A stretch of DNA of 64,000 nt from Verrucomicrobiia bacterium (GCA_036405135.1 DASWYF010000020.1:186001-250000), one strand, 5' to 3'; shown: positions 1-8,826, counted from the stretch's first letter. A program made the numbers and translations. Notes: generated by a model not told the origin, from the letters alone.

Positions 1-2
1 CA

Positions 3-425
3 CGTCTGCTGGTGGAAGGTTACTATCCGGAAAAAGAGATCCGCACCTCCGAGACCAGCGCCGCCGTTCCGAAAGTCGCCGCTGGCCCTAAGGTCCGCGA
101 CTGGATGAAGCTGAAGCAACGCGAGTGCATCCAGTTCGGCAACCTCGTGATGGAAGGTCGCGATATCGGCACCAATGTTTTCCCTGAGACGAACTTCAAG
201 TTCTACCTCGATGCTTCGTTGGAAGAGCGCAACCGCCGTCGCGAAGCTGATGGCGTGCAGGAGAACCTCGCGGAACGCGATAAGCGCGACAGTCAACGCA
301 AGGCCGCTCCACTCATGATCGCCCTCGGAGCTACGCTCATCAACAACTCAGGTGAGACCCCCGAGGACACCTCAAACCGCATCATCGCCGAGTTTCACAA
401 GAAACAGGCGGAGTTGAAGAAGTGA
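3..425 (+). CDS. cmk: Cytidylate kinase, C-terminal part (cut by window edge)
   Basis: The reading frame is open to the left edge of the window, so the N-terminal P-loop half is missing. Cytidylate kinase phosphorylates CMP and dCMP with ATP in pyrimidine nucleotide metabolism. The visible part carries the family's VMEGRDIGTNVFPE block, the FYLDAS strand, the basic NRRREADG stretch and RDKRDSQRKAAPL, which form the CMP-binding and lid region. A lysine-rich end (KKQAELKK) closes the protein. A plsC-type acyltransferase follows after 31 bp on the same strand, and cmk-plsC adjacency is common in bacteria. The GTG at 12 is inside the protein and is not a start. Confidence 0.93.
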   Translation, partial: RLLVEGYYPEKEIRTSETSAAVPKVAAGPKVRDWMKLKQRECIQFGNLVMEGRDIGTNVFPETNFKFYLDASLEERNRRREADGVQENLAERDKRDSQRKAAPLMIALGATLINNSGETPEDTSNRIIAEFHKKQAELKK

Positions 426-456
426 CAGGCCGATCGCATCGCGACCATTTAACTGC

Positions 457-1095
457 GTGAACACCATCTACAAAATCACGTGGCACTCTGGTCGCCTTGC
501 GTTCAAGCTGTGGTTCCGTTGGCGCATCTACAATGTCGAGCGCGTGCCGCTGGAAGGTCCAGTGATTCTCGCTTCCAATCATGCCAGTTTCGCCGATCCG
601 CCGCTTATTGGATGCTCCATCCCGCGCCAGATCAATTATCTCGCGCGCGAATCTCTCTTTCGTTTCCCTGGAGTTGGCTGGTATCTGCGCCAGCTCACGG
701 CGGTGCCCGTGGACCGCGATGGCGGTGGCGCTAAAGGCCTGAAGATCATCCTCGATCGTCTGCTCGCGGGCGGCGGCATCACGCTTTTTCCGGAAGGCAC
801 GCGCACTAGCGATGGCAACCTGCAACCTGCGCGCTCTGGCATTGGCCTCACCGTCATCAAATCGAACGCACCCGTAGTCCCCGTGCGCATCTTTGGTGCG
901 TTCGAGGCTTATGGTCGGCACCTGAAATTTCCACGCATGAAGCCGGTCATGGTGAAATACGGCAAGCCGATGATGTTCGAAGCCTTGCGCGAAGAAGCCA
1001 AGACCTGCACCAAGCCGCGCCTCAAAGAGATTTACCAGGAAGTCGCCGATCAGCTCATGGCTGAAATCGCCAAACTGGAACCAAAGGCAGATTAA
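457..1095 (+). CDS. plsC: 1-acyl-sn-glycerol-3-phosphate acyltransferase family (PlsC-type)
   Basis: The 212-residue protein is a membrane-associated acyltransferase that would add the second acyl chain to lysophosphatidic acid. It has the HX4D catalytic motif in NHASFADP (His42, Asp47) and the glycerophosphate-binding FPEGTR motif at residues 111-116, followed by a GIG block near 133 and a PVVPVRIFGA strand. The hydrophobic, basic N-terminus (TWHSGRLAFKLWFRW) fits a membrane-interacting helix. The start used is a GTG, the first codon after the cmk stop in this frame. It probably shares a transcript with cmk, 31 bp upstream. Exact acyl-acceptor specificity cannot be read from sequence. Confidence 0.9.
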   Translation: MNTIYKITWHSGRLAFKLWFRWRIYNVERVPLEGPVILASNHASFADPPLIGCSIPRQINYLARESLFRFPGVGWYLRQLTAVPVDRDGGGAKGLKIILDRLLAGGGITLFPEGTRTSDGNLQPARSGIGLTVIKSNAPVVPVRIFGAFEAYGRHLKFPRMKPVMVKYGKPMMFEALREEAKTCTKPRLKEIYQEVADQLMAEIAKLEPKAD

Positions 1096-1096
1096 G

Positions 1097-1228
1097 TGGA
1101 GCGCGACTCTCCGAGTCGCAGCAGGTCACCTGAGCAAAGCAGACATGAGATAACGCATCAGTTTTGTCCTGCCGTATTTTCGAATACCCCGGATTGTTTG
1201 ATGTTGCTGCGACTCAGAGAGCGTTCCC
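1097..1228. repeat. MITE-like element with imperfect terminal inverted repeats
   Basis: The ends at about 1099-1123 and 1205-1228 are inverted copies of one another (left arm ends GAGTCGCAGCA, right arm begins TGCTGCGACTC), with a 3-bp gap and a few mismatches. A small internal hairpin, GTATT-TTCG-AATAC, lies between them. No coding sequence is present. It sits exactly between two convergent genes, so it could also act as a bidirectional transcription barrier. Confidence 0.6.
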
Positions 1229-1233
1229 AGATC

Positions 1234-4200
1234 TCAATACGGACTTAACCGATAAAACCTTCTCGGCGCCAACAACGGCGGCACGCGTCCCCCTTGTCCG
1301 ATATCCCGCACGGTGAACGAACCCTCTGGCCGATCATTGATCACCTCCATGAGTTGCCAGTTCGGTGAAGAAAGCGAATCGCTCGACTCCAATCTCCACA
1401 CGCTCTTCGGTGGAACGATCATCTCCAATTCCACACCCAAGAGCTGATCAATCAAGCCTGTCTTCCAGATGATGTTGTCAAAACTTGCCGTCGTCGGTGC
1501 GTAGCTCATCGCCTGCAAGCGCAGGTCAAATGCCACATCATCCCACGATGACCACACGTTATTCAGCATCACAGCGATCACATTCTCACCTGGTTGTAGT
1601 AGCCCGATGAACGGCGTGAGGTCGTAATACAAAACATCATTCCCCTGATCGCTCACCGTATCGATGCCCGAGGTCACCAGCTTCACACCGTTCAGATAAA
1701 TCTCCAGCGCCTTGCCATTCGCTCCGCGCGTGCAAGTGGCGGAGAGCAAAAACTCTTCAAACATTTCCGTGGGCACATTGAATGAGCGTCGGAAATAATA
1801 CGCATCCTTCTGTGGTGTGATGGATGTCACGATATTACGCGGCCCGCCACCTGTGCCCAATTTGGCTTTGCCCGAAGACCACGCGCTATCATTGAAGCCG
1901 CGCGCATACCAATCACTCGCTGGTGTCATCACAGAATACTTCCAAGTCGCACCCAATGGCAGCAGCTCCGTCCAGTTCGCATCATTCGGCGAAGGCATCG
2001 CCCGGAAGAACACGTCATCCATCATGAATGAACCGCTCGTTGCTCCATTCACCGTGTAACGCGCACCGACTTCCGCATTCGGAAAACCCGCAGGCATCAC
2101 AAATGCCCGGTTCGCATACGTCCACTCCGTCGCATTCGTGCCGATGGTGAAGTGTGGTGTGAAATAAAGCGGCCATGGCCGCGCCGGACGTGCATTCGTG
2201 TTCTCCGCAGTTACTGTGGAACTCCACTCCAACCAATGCTCCGACGGCTGCGACAGCCCCTTGCTCTTAAAGAAACCGCCCATGCTGTAGAGCTGTCCAC
2301 TGACGACCGGCATATTCCCATCCGGCGTGCCATACTGGCCGTATTGCGAGATGGTGCCGTTGCTAGTGTGATTCGTTAGGTTCACCTGCATCGCCGAGCG
2401 CCCGCCATACACACCACTCGCCGTAGTCATCATATTCGTCCAGCTCAGTTCCCCCGTGAACCACTTGTCCCAATGACTCTCGCTGTTCTCTTCGAAACCG
2501 CCGTTCGTCAGCAGATTGCCGTTCATCTGTGACAGCACTGCGAACGGTGCCGAACGCACGGAGCGATCCGCATACACCGCCTCCACCTCATAAACGTATT
2601 GTGAACCCGCCTTCAGCAGATAATCCGTGTGCGCCCGTTTATCCCCGGTCAAGGTGATGATCGGAGTGAACGGCCCATCAGGATTCTCCGCCCGATAGAT
2701 GCGCCAGGCCAAAGCCGAACCGGTGATGCTCCATGAAAAACTCGCACGCCGATATCCGCCGTCCTTCTGCGTAATGACCGGTGTGCCCGCCGGATAAAGC
2801 GAGACACCCAGATTTCCATCGCGCTTCTGGTTGCTCCGATGTGTCGCCCAAGAAACAAGTCCCGTGCGATTCGCCCCAAAGTTCTGGATATAAACTCGCC
2901 CGGCCAACGAGCGATAGATCACCTCCACTCCGCCATCCCCCGTCACATCTGCCAATGTAGGAATGTGCTTCAATCCACCTGCCACACTCACGGAATTCTT
3001 CACCGACCCATCCAAAGCGAACACATACAACGTGCCATTGACCGAAGCATTCGCCGGATCATATGTGCCGATGACAATCTCCTCTGCACCATCACCATCC
3101 ACATCACCGACTACGGGTGGCGTGGGCAATTGCGGATAAAAATTCTTCGGCCAGCCAGAGCGATCCACCAGCTCCACTCCGTTCCAAGAACGGAATGCGA
3201 TCTCGTGCGCGTGCGTGAAGCTCAGCACATCGATGCGGTTATCATGATCCGGATTCACCGGGATCATGCACGAGTTGTTCTGCCATTGCGTGACCGGAAT
3301 CGTCACCGCCGGTTTCCACTTCCGCCACATCACGGTGCCATCGTCATCCAGTATCGTCTCATTCGGCTGCCACAAAGGATTCGATTGCGTAGAACCAACG
3401 AGCACTTCATCCAATCCATCCCCATCTATGTCCACCGCGTAGATGTCCGCGCCGAGTTGATACGAACCCGTGATCAGCCGCTGGTTCTTGCCGAATTGTT
3501 TGTGCAGGTTGCCGTTGCCATGCAAGCCATGCGGTTTCGTAGCATCAAACGCGGCCACGCTGTCGCTGTCGTTCAATACATACGTCTTCAGCGAAGCACC
3601 TGCATCACCACGTCCTAGCGCCAGCCCGGACTCCACCAGCTGATGCAAATGATACGTGTAATTCTTCTGTCCCGTTTGCGCATTGAAGAACATCACGCCA
3701 CCGGACCATACCTCACCCATCGTGCCCCACTCGCCCGAACCCCAGATGTCATTGATGAACGGATTGAAATCCTGATGATTGCTCGCGCTGTCCGGATCAA
3801 TCTTCCACGCCGTGACGACTTCTTTCACACCATCGCCATTGATATCCGCCACGATGGGACTAGAGACCTGCGAAGAAAAAACCGCCGTGCTGGGCAGACG
3901 CGAGATGAACCCGCCGCCATTGCTCCAATAGAACCCGTTCGTCACCGCCATGAACCCGCTGTCTGGCACGTAATTGGAATAATTCACAGTCGTGGACCAC
4001 AACACCGTTCCGTTTCCGCGCAAAGCGATGACATTGTGGCCTTGAGTGAAAATGATCTCCTCCAGCCCATCACCATCCAGATCATACAAGGTCGGCGAGA
4101 CATTGATCTCCTGCGTCGTGCCGCCATAGGGAAAACCCGAGAGCCTCGTGCCATTCGGTTGAAACGCATCCAGATGCCAGAGCCCGCCCGTTGTGCGATA

Positions 4201-4425
4201 CGGCACAATGATTTCCGGCGTGGAATTGCCCGTCACATTGCCCACGGCCAATGTGCCCATGTTCCAGCCACCTGTGCCTGCGGGAAAAGAGGCCAATTCA
4301 CCAGCGTGCAATGGACTCTTTTCCAGCAAGACCAAGCCCAGCAATAGGGCAACACCTGCGACGCCTTTAGCGCGGTCCGGCAACCATCTGTGCAAGGCAC
4401 GATACGACATGCGCCTTCTATTCAT
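1234..4425 (-). CDS. Large secreted VCBS/FG-GAP beta-propeller protein
   Basis: This 1063-residue protein has a basic, hydrophobic N-terminal signal (GVAGVALLLGLVLL). FG-GAP/VCBS-type calcium-binding repeats follow, visible as DLDGDGLEEIIF, DINGDGVKEVV, DIDGDGLDEVLVG, DVDGDGAEEIVIG and DVTGDGGVEVIY. The spacing suggests one propeller over roughly residues 45-530. Next come a fibronectin-III-like stretch (about 550-630), a carbohydrate-binding-like beta-sandwich, and a galactose-binding-like segment (WYARGFNDSAWSSGKAKLG). The C-terminal PRRFYRLSPY resembles a module I associate with verrucomicrobial secreted proteins. A role in polysaccharide binding or surface attachment is inferred. No catalytic residues are recognised. 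Met6 is an alternative start. Confidence 0.75.
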   Translation of the reverse strand: MNRRRMSYRALHRWLPDRAKGVAGVALLLGLVLLEKSPLHAGELASFPAGTGGWNMGTLAVGNVTGNSTPEIIVPYRTTGGLWHLDAFQPNGTRLSGFPYGGTTQEINVSPTLYDLDGDGLEEIIFTQGHNVIALRGNGTVLWSTTVNYSNYVPDSGFMAVTNGFYWSNGGGFISRLPSTAVFSSQVSSPIVADINGDGVKEVVTAWKIDPDSASNHQDFNPFINDIWGSGEWGTMGEVWSGGVMFFNAQTGQKNYTYHLHQLVESGLALGRGDAGASLKTYVLNDSDSVAAFDATKPHGLHGNGNLHKQFGKNQRLITGSYQLGADIYAVDIDGDGLDEVLVGSTQSNPLWQPNETILDDDGTVMWRKWKPAVTIPVTQWQNNSCMIPVNPDHDNRIDVLSFTHAHEIAFRSWNGVELVDRSGWPKNFYPQLPTPPVVGDVDGDGAEEIVIGTYDPANASVNGTLYVFALDGSVKNSVSVAGGLKHIPTLADVTGDGGVEVIYRSLAGRVYIQNFGANRTGLVSWATHRSNQKRDGNLGVSLYPAGTPVITQKDGGYRRASFSWSITGSALAWRIYRAENPDGPFTPIITLTGDKRAHTDYLLKAGSQYVYEVEAVYADRSVRSAPFAVLSQMNGNLLTNGGFEENSESHWDKWFTGELSWTNMMTTASGVYGGRSAMQVNLTNHTSNGTISQYGQYGTPDGNMPVVSGQLYSMGGFFKSKGLSQPSEHWLEWSSTVTAENTNARPARPWPLYFTPHFTIGTNATEWTYANRAFVMPAGFPNAEVGARYTVNGATSGSFMMDDVFFRAMPSPNDANWTELLPLGATWKYSVMTPASDWYARGFNDSAWSSGKAKLGTGGGPRNIVTSITPQKDAYYFRRSFNVPTEMFEEFLLSATCTRGANGKALEIYLNGVKLVTSGIDTVSDQGNDVLYYDLTPFIGLLQPGENVIAVMLNNVWSSWDDVAFDLRLQAMSYAPTTASFDNIIWKTGLIDQLLGVELEMIVPPKSVWRLESSDSLSSPNWQLMEVINDRPEGSFTVRDIGQGGRVPPLLAPRRFYRLSPY

Positions 4426-4550
4426 ATTGCCGCTACACTCGTCTCATTTCCTGAAACACAAAATCCGTCTTTGTCCGATATCCATGTCAGTCTTTGACCT
4501 ACATGCACATGGCCGAGACGAACCAATTTCACAAGCAGGGCCTAAATGTT

Positions 4551-4593
4551 CTCCCTCTCCCCTCAACGGGGAGAGGGCCGGGGTGAGGGGTGA
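4551..4593. repeat. REP-like palindrome of the GGGGTGAGGGG family, copy 1
   Basis: CCCTCTCCCC (4553-4562) pairs perfectly with GGGGAGAGGG (4568-4577) across a 5-nt loop. It is followed by CCGGGGTGAGGGGTGA. Two related copies occur at 29716-29838. It occupies the gap upstream of coaD, and an open frame running through it is therefore not evidence for an earlier coaD start. The remaining bases of this 266-bp gap show nothing recognisable. Confidence 0.65.
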
Positions 4594-4691
4594 GAATGTC
4601 TACTGGCTATATATGTCGTGACGTGTCCGGCCTACATGCCAGCTCAAAGAAATATCCTTCCCTCCATCACCCGTTTCGCCACACTCCGCCC

Positions 4692-5207
4692 ATGGGGAAA
4701 ACATTACGCGTAGGCGTGTATGCGGGCAGCTTCGATCCGCTGACCATCGGCCATCTCTGGATGATCGAGCACGGTGTGAAAGTCTTCGATCGCCTCATCG
4801 TCGGCATCGGCGTGAACCCGGACAAACGCTACACCTTCGATATCGAAGAACGCGCCGAAATGGTCCGCGCCTCCACCAAGCAGTTCAAGAATCTGAAAGT
4901 CGAAACCTTCGGCCATCAGTTCCTAATCAAATATGCGGAATCGTTGAAAGCCGGTTTCATCCTGCGCGGTGTCCGTTCCGAGAGTGATTACGAATTCGAA
5001 CGCGTGATGCGCAATATCAACGGTGATCTGAACAAAGAGATCACCTCCATCTTCCTCATGCCGCCGCGTGGCATCGCCGAGATCAGCTCCAGCATGGTGA
5101 AGGGCCTCATCGGTCCCGCTGGTTGGGAAAGCATTGTACGCGAATACGTCCCGCAACCCGTCTATGACCGCCTCCTCCAGCGCTTCCATGAACGCCGCTC
5201 TGCGTAA
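4692..5207 (+). CDS. coaD: Phosphopantetheine adenylyltransferase
   Basis: CoaD transfers AMP from ATP to 4'-phosphopantetheine, making dephospho-CoA in the cytoplasm. The protein has 171 residues, close to the usual 160. The nucleotidyltransferase signature is GSFDPLTIGH (12-21). The family block RGVRSESDYEFE (92-103) corresponds to the usual RGLRxxxDFEYE, and ISSSMVK (131-137) is the C-terminal motif. The ATG at 4692 is chosen because the frame upstream runs through a palindromic repeat and the family consensus starts here (KTLRVGVYAGSF). The next gene begins inside its last codons, which suggests translational coupling. Confidence 0.88.
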   Translation: MGKTLRVGVYAGSFDPLTIGHLWMIEHGVKVFDRLIVGIGVNPDKRYTFDIEERAEMVRASTKQFKNLKVETFGHQFLIKYAESLKAGFILRGVRSESDYEFERVMRNINGDLNKEITSIFLMPPRGIAEISSSMVKGLIGPAGWESIVREYVPQPVYDRLLQRFHERRSA

Positions 5208-5832
5208 ACGCTGGCTGAAGTTCACCCGCTCCCTCGGCTGGCAAGGCGATGCCAACGCCGTCTGGGAAATGCTACTCACGCGCTACAGCGAACCTGTGCG
5301 CGCCTATCATAATCTGGCGCACATCGCCGCCTGCCTAAAGGCCTTCGATGAAACCTCAACCGAAGGCGTTGACCGCAAGGCCGTAGAACTCGCCATCTGG
5401 TTCCACGACGCGGTCTACGATCCGAAAGCGAAAGACAACGAAGAGCAAAGCGCCGAGTTATTTGCCCTGTGCGCTCGCGAAGCCGCCTTGCCTGAACTGC
5501 TCATAGCGGAAGTGGTTCGTTTGATTCTCATCACGCAACACAAAGCCATCCCGCAGATGCGCGAAGAAAAACTACTCGTGGATGTGGACTTGAGCATCTT
5601 AGGCTCAGACACCGAAGCCTTCGCCGAATACGAACGTCAGATCCGTAAAGAGTATGCGTGGGTCGCCGAAAAAGATTTCTGCCATGGACGGGCAGCAGTG
5701 CTGGAACAATTTTTAAAACGCGAGCGCATCTACCACACCGATCACTTCTTCCAGCGCTACGAAACCAAAGCGCGACTGAACCTGCAAAAAGCCATCACGC
5801 ACTGGCGCGAAAAAGCCGCTCACTTGCCGTAA
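5188..5832 (+). CDS. Predicted metal-dependent HD-superfamily hydrolase
   Basis: The 214-residue protein resembles the uncharacterised HD-domain phosphohydrolases of the COG4339 type. It has YHNLAHI (His41, His45), WFHDAVYDP with the HD pair at 73-74, and DNEEQSA, followed by a later DVDLSILG block. These are the usual metal ligands of the family. Its substrate is unknown. The ATG at 5188 overlaps the end of coaD by 20 bp. A longer frame reaches 5134, but its extra N-terminus (NPSMTASSSAS) looks like out-of-frame coaD sequence. The 3' end overlaps the end of the convergent ABM gene by 13 bp. Confidence 0.8.
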   Translation: MNAALRKRWLKFTRSLGWQGDANAVWEMLLTRYSEPVRAYHNLAHIAACLKAFDETSTEGVDRKAVELAIWFHDAVYDPKAKDNEEQSAELFALCAREAALPELLIAEVVRLILITQHKAIPQMREEKLLVDVDLSILGSDTEAFAEYERQIRKEYAWVAEKDFCHGRAAVLEQFLKRERIYHTDHFFQRYETKARLNLQKAITHWREKAAHLP

Positions 5833-6149
5833 GCCCGCTCCACCTTCGCCACGCGCAGCGCGTAGTTCTCATACCACACCTTCTTGCCCGTCTCCTGCGC
5901 CACCTGATGCTCCGTGTGCGCTTTCCAATGCTTGATATCCTCCTCCGAACGCCAATAGGAGACCGTGATGCCAAAGCCGTCCGCGCCGCGCACAGACTCC
6001 ACACCAAGAAAACCCGGCATCGTCGCCGCCAACTCCACCATACGCACTGCCATGCGATCATACCCGCGATCACCCTCTGTGCGCACGGAACTGAAGATCA
6101 CCGCGTAATACGGCGGCTCCGGCGTCTTGGCGAATGAGGTGGCAGACAT
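5820..6149 (-). CDS. Antibiotic biosynthesis monooxygenase (ABM) domain protein
   Basis: This 109-residue single-domain protein has a ferredoxin-like ABM fold: YYAVIFSSVRTEGD, MPGFLGVESVRG, then ITVSYWRSEEDIKHWKAHTEH and a basic tail with VWYENYALRVAKVERAYG. Family members act as small dimeric cofactor-free oxygenases or haem-degrading proteins, but the substrate cannot be assigned. It is the last gene of a minus-strand run. Only 3 bp separate it from the GT2 gene, and its ribosome-binding site (GGAG) lies inside the final codons of that gene, so translation is probably coupled. Confidence 0.85.
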   Translation of the reverse strand: MSATSFAKTPEPPYYAVIFSSVRTEGDRGYDRMAVRMVELAATMPGFLGVESVRGADGFGITVSYWRSEEDIKHWKAHTEHQVAQETGKKVWYENYALRVAKVERAYGK

Positions 6150-6152
6150 AAA

Positions 6153-6884
6153 TCATCTCCGGCCATCATACCAGATCGCCGCTGTCTCCGCCTGTTTCAG
6201 CGTTTTCCCGCGACTAAAGATCGTCCGCAGCATGAAGCGCACATGCTCTTTCTTCGAATACAGATGCGCCTTCCGCGCCGAAGTGATGAGCGGATATTTC
6301 TTCAGAATGATGACTTCACGCCCACGCGCTTTCGCGAGCTTCTTCAAACGCTGGCTGAACTCGATCTCCTCACTCGCATACAATTCGAGACTGAAACCAT
6401 TGAGTTCACGAAACGCATTCGCTTCGCAATAGACGAACGAACCCGCCGCCCATTTCTGCCAGCGGCTGAGCTTGTTCCACAAATCAGCCAGCATGCCCGC
6501 TCGTCCGATATCCTGATCAAGCTTCACCGCTGCACCACCCCCAAGAGCGCGACCGGCTGTAATCGTATCCGCCAGATCACCGAGCAATTCCTTGCTCGGT
6601 TGCGAATCCGCGTCCACAAAAAGAAACCACTCACCCCGCGCGATGGAAGCACCCGTATTGCGTGCCCGAGAAATCTGGTTCTTCGGCTCAAATACAACGC
6701 GCGCCCCAGCCGCTTGGGCGATCTCCGTCGTGCGATCTTTCGAGTTATTATCGCACACCACCAACTCCCATTCCCAACCGCGCTCGGTGAAAGCACTCGC
6801 CGCCGCCTTCATCGCCTCAAGCGATTGCGCGATCAACTTCTCTTCGTTGAACGCTGGAACGATGATGGAGATTTTGATGGCCAC
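6153..6884 (-). CDS. Family 2 glycosyltransferase
   Basis: The 243-residue cytoplasmic protein has a GT-A fold. It begins with ISIIVPAFNEEKLI, carries CDNNSKDRT for nucleotide-sugar contact, and has the metal-binding DAD motif in FLFVDADSQPS (about residues 90-100). ELYASEEIEFSQRLKK matches the catalytic-base (ED) region of the family. No transmembrane segments are seen. It lies 21 bp downstream of the kinase-MurQ fusion gene and directly upstream of the ABM gene. Donor and acceptor sugars are unknown. Confidence 0.9.
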   Translation of the reverse strand: MAIKISIIVPAFNEEKLIAQSLEAMKAAASAFTERGWEWELVVCDNNSKDRTTEIAQAAGARVVFEPKNQISRARNTGASIARGEWFLFVDADSQPSKELLGDLADTITAGRALGGGAAVKLDQDIGRAGMLADLWNKLSRWQKWAAGSFVYCEANAFRELNGFSLELYASEEIEFSQRLKKLAKARGREVIILKKYPLITSARKAHLYSKKEHVRFMLRTIFSRGKTLKQAETAAIWYDGRR

Positions 6885-6905
6885 GGGAGATTTACGATTT
6901 TGGAA

Positions 6906-8747
6906 TTACGATTTACGGGGCGCTTGTTTTCTTAATGTATCACGCGCCGCTTTCACATTCCACCCGTTGCGCTCCAGTTCCGCCAGCGCGTCCTCATACT
7001 TTGCCCCGGTGAGTTCCACGACAATGCGCGCTGCACGATCACGCAGCTTCACGTTGCTGGGGTTCAGGTCCACCATCAGGTTTCCCACCACGCGCCCCGT
7101 CTGCACCATCGCGAGCGTGGTGAACATGTTCAGGATCAGCTTCGTTGCGGTGCCGGATTTCAAACGAGTGGAACCCGTCAGCACCTCCGCTCCGATCTGC
7201 GGGGCGATGACCACATCTGGTTTGAATTTCGGTTCAATGATGAGATGCGGATTCAAACAGACGAGCGCGGTCTTCGCCTTACGCTTCTTCGCCTCCGCCA
7301 ATGCGCCCCAAACAAAAGGCGTGCGTCCGCTCGCCGCGATGCCCACCACCACATCCTTGCTGGTGATGCCGCGAAACTCGATTGCCCTCCCACCTGCTTG
7401 CACATCATCTTCCGCGCCCTCCACGGCGGTAAAGATGGCGCGTTGACCACCCGCGATGATGCCCTGCACCCACTCCGGTGGTGTGCGAAACGTCGGCGGA
7501 CACTCACTCGCATCCAAGATGCCGAGACGACCGCTCGTTCCCGCACCTGCGTAAAAGAGCCGCCCGCCTTGTTTAAATGCCTTCGCCGTCCAAGCGATTA
7601 CCTGCGCGATCTTTTCCTTCTCCGGCAAAATGGCAGCGGGCAACTTCGCATCTTCCGACAGCATCAGCTCCACCGCCTCCACAATCGGCATCTCTTCCAG
7701 ATTCGTGGAGAGTGGATTGCGCTGCTCCGTGGGCGATAGTGCCGATGATTTAGGGACTGGCGAGAGAACCGCTTTCGTTTTGAGCGCAGAAACTTTCTTC
7801 GCCGAGGAAGCCGTTACTTTACCCGTCGCAGCCAAACGCTTCGCTAATTCAATCGCGCCGAACGCGCCACCGCGCGATTGCTTCAACACCACCGCCTTCG
7901 GCCAGCGTTCTTTGATGAGCTTGCCCACTTTATCCGCAAACTTCGACTGCTTCACCAGCACGCTGCCGGCGAGTAGAAATTCCACTGGTGCAGTCTTCTT
8001 GGCGAGCTTGCTCGCGCACGCGACCGCATCCTTCGCCAGACTGTTCGCCGCGCCTTCGAGAATATCGCGACCAATCTCATCCTTATCCTGTGCGGCAGCG
8101 AAAACCTCGATGGCTAGTGCCGCGATCTCATTCTTCGGCGCCTGCTGCACCCAGCCAATCAAATCATTCGGCTCATTCAGTTGCAGTGCACGTAAGATGC
8201 GTTGGCCGAGGCCGGACCACTCGCCATCACGATCGAGGTAATACACGCACGCCTTCAACCCACGCAGACCGATCTCATAACCGCTGCCCTTATCACCAAG
8301 GATGTGCCCCCAGCCACCGACTTTGCCCGTGGTGCCATCCGGTGCCTGGCCGAAACAGCATGACCCTGTGCCGCTCAAAACGAGTACGCGTGGCAAAGGC
8401 TTTTTGGATTGGCTCCCCGGCTCCGCGAGCAAGGCGGTCTCCAGATCATTCGTCGCGTGGCACGGCACACCCGGCCACACTTGCGCCGCTGCTTTCACAA
8501 TGCGTTCACGATCTGCCGCCGTGCGCGCTCCCGCCATGCCAACACCGATGGCAGCGGGAGCTTCCGGCAAGGTGGGCAGTGAACGAAAATGTTTCAGCAA
8601 CTGCTCACCCGTCAGCAAACGGAGATTGGCCGGACCGGCCTCACGCTGCGCGACGACTTCACCCTCCGCATTTGCGAGGCAAACCGTGGTGCGAGTACCA
8701 CCTGCTTCAATACCGAGATAAAATGGACCGGACAAACTGGACGGCAT
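6906..8747 (-). CDS. murQ: Fusion of BadF-type amino-sugar kinase and MurNAc-6-phosphate etherase
   Basis: This 613-residue protein joins two enzymes. Residues about 8-305 are a BadF/BcrA-type ASKHA kinase (LGIEAGGTRTT at 11-21, LSGTGSCCFG at 124-133, GGWGHILGDKGSGYEIG at 144-160, and LLAGSVL near 258). Members of this group phosphorylate GlcNAc or MurNAc. After a linker of about 35 residues, residues 338-613 are MurQ: SPTEQRNP, FYAGAGTSGRLGILDASECP (catalytic glutamate region at 413-416) and VEGAEDD (442-448). A C-terminal UBA-like helical segment (YEDALAELERNGWNVKAARD) matches MurQ proteins. MurQ removes D-lactate from MurNAc-6P to give GlcNAc-6P. A fused kinase could therefore supply the etherase substrate in peptidoglycan recycling. 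It is the first gene of a three-gene operon. Confidence 0.92.
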   Translation of the reverse strand: MPSSLSGPFYLGIEAGGTRTTVCLANAEGEVVAQREAGPANLRLLTGEQLLKHFRSLPTLPEAPAAIGVGMAGARTAADRERIVKAAAQVWPGVPCHATNDLETALLAEPGSQSKKPLPRVLVLSGTGSCCFGQAPDGTTGKVGGWGHILGDKGSGYEIGLRGLKACVYYLDRDGEWSGLGQRILRALQLNEPNDLIGWVQQAPKNEIAALAIEVFAAAQDKDEIGRDILEGAANSLAKDAVACASKLAKKTAPVEFLLAGSVLVKQSKFADKVGKLIKERWPKAVVLKQSRGGAFGAIELAKRLAATGKVTASSAKKVSALKTKAVLSPVPKSSALSPTEQRNPLSTNLEEMPIVEAVELMLSEDAKLPAAILPEKEKIAQVIAWTAKAFKQGGRLFYAGAGTSGRLGILDASECPPTFRTPPEWVQGIIAGGQRAIFTAVEGAEDDVQAGGRAIEFRGITSKDVVVGIAASGRTPFVWGALAEAKKRKAKTALVCLNPHLIIEPKFKPDVVIAPQIGAEVLTGSTRLKSGTATKLILNMFTTLAMVQTGRVVGNLMVDLNPSNVKLRDRAARIVVELTGAKYEDALAELERNGWNVKAARDTLRKQAPRKS

Positions 8748-8826
8748 GCGCCGAGTATTCCGAGCCTAGCGCGGCTGGCAAGCGGATAGGAGGAGTATGC
8801 ATGTCGCTAGATATGACTACGCGATC

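Noticed and set aside
4590-4691. Upstream extension of the coaD frame
   Set aside because: It begins inside a palindromic repeat, and the family N-terminus starts at the ATG at 4692.
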